From: Candidatus Gastranaerophilales bacterium
GTDB taxonomy: Bacteria > Cyanobacteriota > Vampirovibrionia > Gastranaerophilales > Gastranaerophilaceae
Reading direction: 5' to 3'
Assembly: GCA_944326495.1 (NCBI GenBank)
Contig: CALVEE010000208.1
Span: forward strand, 1 to 5,711
Length of the DNA: 5,711 bases
Positions 4,497 to 5,711 of this stretch are shown piece by piece. Numbering within the stretch: position 1 is the stretch's first letter; each line of letters begins with the position of its first letter. The notes beneath the pieces are model-generated. The model ran no database searches, was not told where the DNA came from, and saw nothing but the letters and a program-made list of their open reading frames with translations. A program made the position numbers and the translations under genes.

Positions 4497-5711
4497 ATGA
4501 ACACAACTATTGAAAAACAGGCGGAAAATATCGTAAAAGTAGATATTGAAATTCCGGCAAAAGAGGCTGTAAACTATTATAATAATGCGGCTAAAAGATT
4601 AGCACAGTATGTTAATATTCCGGGCTTTAGAAAAGGCAAAGCTCCGAGAAATATTGTTGAACAGTATGTGGGTGAAGACAGAATTAAACATGAAGCACTT
4701 GAAGGTGCTCTTCCAAAGATTTTTTCTGACGTAATCAAAGAAAATAAATTCGATGTTGTAGCACAGCCTTATGTTGAATCATATGATTATAAAATCGGCA
4801 ATGATTTAAAAATTACTGCAAAGATGGAGCTTCGTCCGGAAGTTACTCTGGGTGAATACAAGGGACTTACTATTGAAGTTGATGAATATAAAACTCCTGA
4901 AGATGCTATGCAGAAATCTCTTGACGGGCTTTTGGAACAGCATGCTTCAACAATTATTGTTACTGATAGAAAAACCGTTGGAACAGATATTGTAGTATTT
5001 GATTTTGAAGGATTTTCAAACGGTGAAAAAATTGAACACGGGGATGCTAAAAATTATACATTAGATTTAGCGCATTCAAGTTTTATTCCAGGATTTGCAG
5101 AACAGCTTGTTGATAGAACTCTTGGAGAAGAATTTGAGATTAATGTAACTTTCCCGGAAGAGTATCATGAAAAGAAACTTGCCGGTCAGCCTGCAGTATT
5201 CAAGTGCAAAATTAATGAGATTAAATCAAAAGTTCTGCCGGAGCTTAATGATGAGTTTGTGCAGAAGGTCGGCCCATTTAAGAGTGTTGATGAGTTAAAA
5301 GCTGATATTCAGAAATATCTGGATAACCAGAAAGCAGATATAGACAGAGCTAACTCTGAAAAGGCGATTTTTGAAAAAGTTACAGGCGATGCTAAGGTAG
5401 AAATCCAGCAGTCAATGATTGATAGAGAAGCTGACCAGCTGTTGGAAGAATATAAACAGAAACTTTCAATGCAGGGATTTACCTGGGATCAGGCAGTACA
5501 GGCACAAGGTTATGATAATATTATGAACAGCTTAAAAGAAGATGCTGCTGTAAGAGTAAAAAATACTCTTGTTATTGATAAAATTGCAAAAGAAGAGAAT
5601 ATAACAGTTTCTCAGGCGGATTTTGGAGCTAAGTTATCAGAGTTGAGCAGAATGTATAATATTGATGCTCCGACAATGATTAAACAGCTCTCTCAGACTC
5701 CGGGAGTATTT
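4497..5711 (+). CDS. tig: trigger factor, ribosome-associated chaperone/prolyl isomerase (3' end outside window)
   Basis: Trigger factor binds at the ribosomal exit tunnel and shields nascent chains; its middle domain is an FKBP-type peptidyl-prolyl isomerase. The start ATG has AGAGGA 7 nt upstream. The reading frame is open for 405 codons to the right edge without a stop. Usual family members have about 430-480 residues, so only a short tail is missing. The ribosome-binding domain (about 1-112) carries the family signature G43-F44-R45-K46 in IPGFRKGKAPRNIVEQYVG. The FKBP domain (about 150-243) includes DFEGFSNGEKIEHG (169-182), FIPGFAEQLVD (196-206) and LAGQPAVFKCKINEIK (228-243). The helical C-terminal chaperone domain begins near LPELNDEFVQKVG and continues to the edge. 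There is no truncation or missing key residue in the visible part. clpP and clpX often follow tig in many bacteria; that cannot be checked here. Confidence 0.97.
   Translation, partial: MNTTIEKQAENIVKVDIEIPAKEAVNYYNNAAKRLAQYVNIPGFRKGKAPRNIVEQYVGEDRIKHEALEGALPKIFSDVIKENKFDVVAQPYVESYDYKIGNDLKITAKMELRPEVTLGEYKGLTIEVDEYKTPEDAMQKSLDGLLEQHASTIIVTDRKTVGTDIVVFDFEGFSNGEKIEHGDAKNYTLDLAHSSFIPGFAEQLVDRTLGEEFEINVTFPEEYHEKKLAGQPAVFKCKINEIKSKVLPELNDEFVQKVGPFKSVDELKADIQKYLDNQKADIDRANSEKAIFEKVTGDAKVEIQQSMIDREADQLLEEYKQKLSMQGFTWDQAVQAQGYDNIMNSLKEDAAVRVKNTLVIDKIAKEENITVSQADFGAKLSELSRMYNIDAPTMIKQLSQTPGVF

Noticed and set aside
4303..4506. 67-codon minus-strand ORF across the terminator and tig start
   Set aside because: It runs through a perfect terminator hairpin and two real gene ends, and its translation shows no coherent protein character.

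Overview
The window is AT-rich, densely coded bacterial chromosome from a flagellated organism with a Gram-negative-type export apparatus. The response regulator's DNA-binding tail (IAKEL..S.HTAKAHV..ILQKM.V.DR.QAAVKAVKEGLV) resembles NarL/FixJ regulators of the cyanobacterial lineage. With the low GC and a flagellar fliPQR set, I infer a non-photosynthetic cyanobacterial relative such as gut Melainabacteria/Gastranaerophilales. This placement is a moderate-confidence inference; no rRNA or other decisive marker is present.

Layout from left to right. Positions 1-773 (+) hold the C-terminal end of a Tyr/Asp/Asn/Lys-rich protein that is open to the left edge and whose start lies outside the window. 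A 10-bp perfect hairpin (782-806) separates it from a convergent minus-strand gene set. Read in transcription order from about 3506 down to 815, that set is a 71-codon unknown ORF, a secreted protein of about 192 residues of unknown function, then fliP, fliQ and fliR, which form the core export gate of the flagellar type III secretion system. Spacing is tight: fliP-fliQ 13 nt, fliQ-fliR overlapping at TGATG, and about 60 nt in front of fliP. This suggests one transcription unit. Neither fliO nor flhB lies next to the trio.

A 178-bp divergent intergenic region (3507-3684) follows. It contains an imperfect 26-bp dyad, repeated half-site-like words, a TATAAT box facing the minus-strand genes, and a leader inverted repeat beside the strong Shine-Dalgarno sequence of the plus-strand gene. 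That gene (3685-4371) is a complete NarL/FixJ response regulator with intact phosphorylation residues. A very strong 17-bp terminator hairpin (4385-4420) ends it.

From 4497 to the right edge runs tig, encoding trigger factor, complete at its N-terminus and cut off by the window end after 405 codons. Its Shine-Dalgarno sequence has a perfect 8-nt complement about 40 nt upstream.

Taken together this is mostly ordinary core-genome content: flagellar export, a transcriptional regulator and a ribosome-associated chaperone. The response regulator could control the divergent secreted-protein/flagellar set through the shared intergenic region, but that is only inferred from position. I see no mobile element, CRISPR array, tRNA or rRNA, and no clear novel multi-gene system. 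The least understood content is the two unknown ORFs ahead of fliP and the structured non-coding segments.
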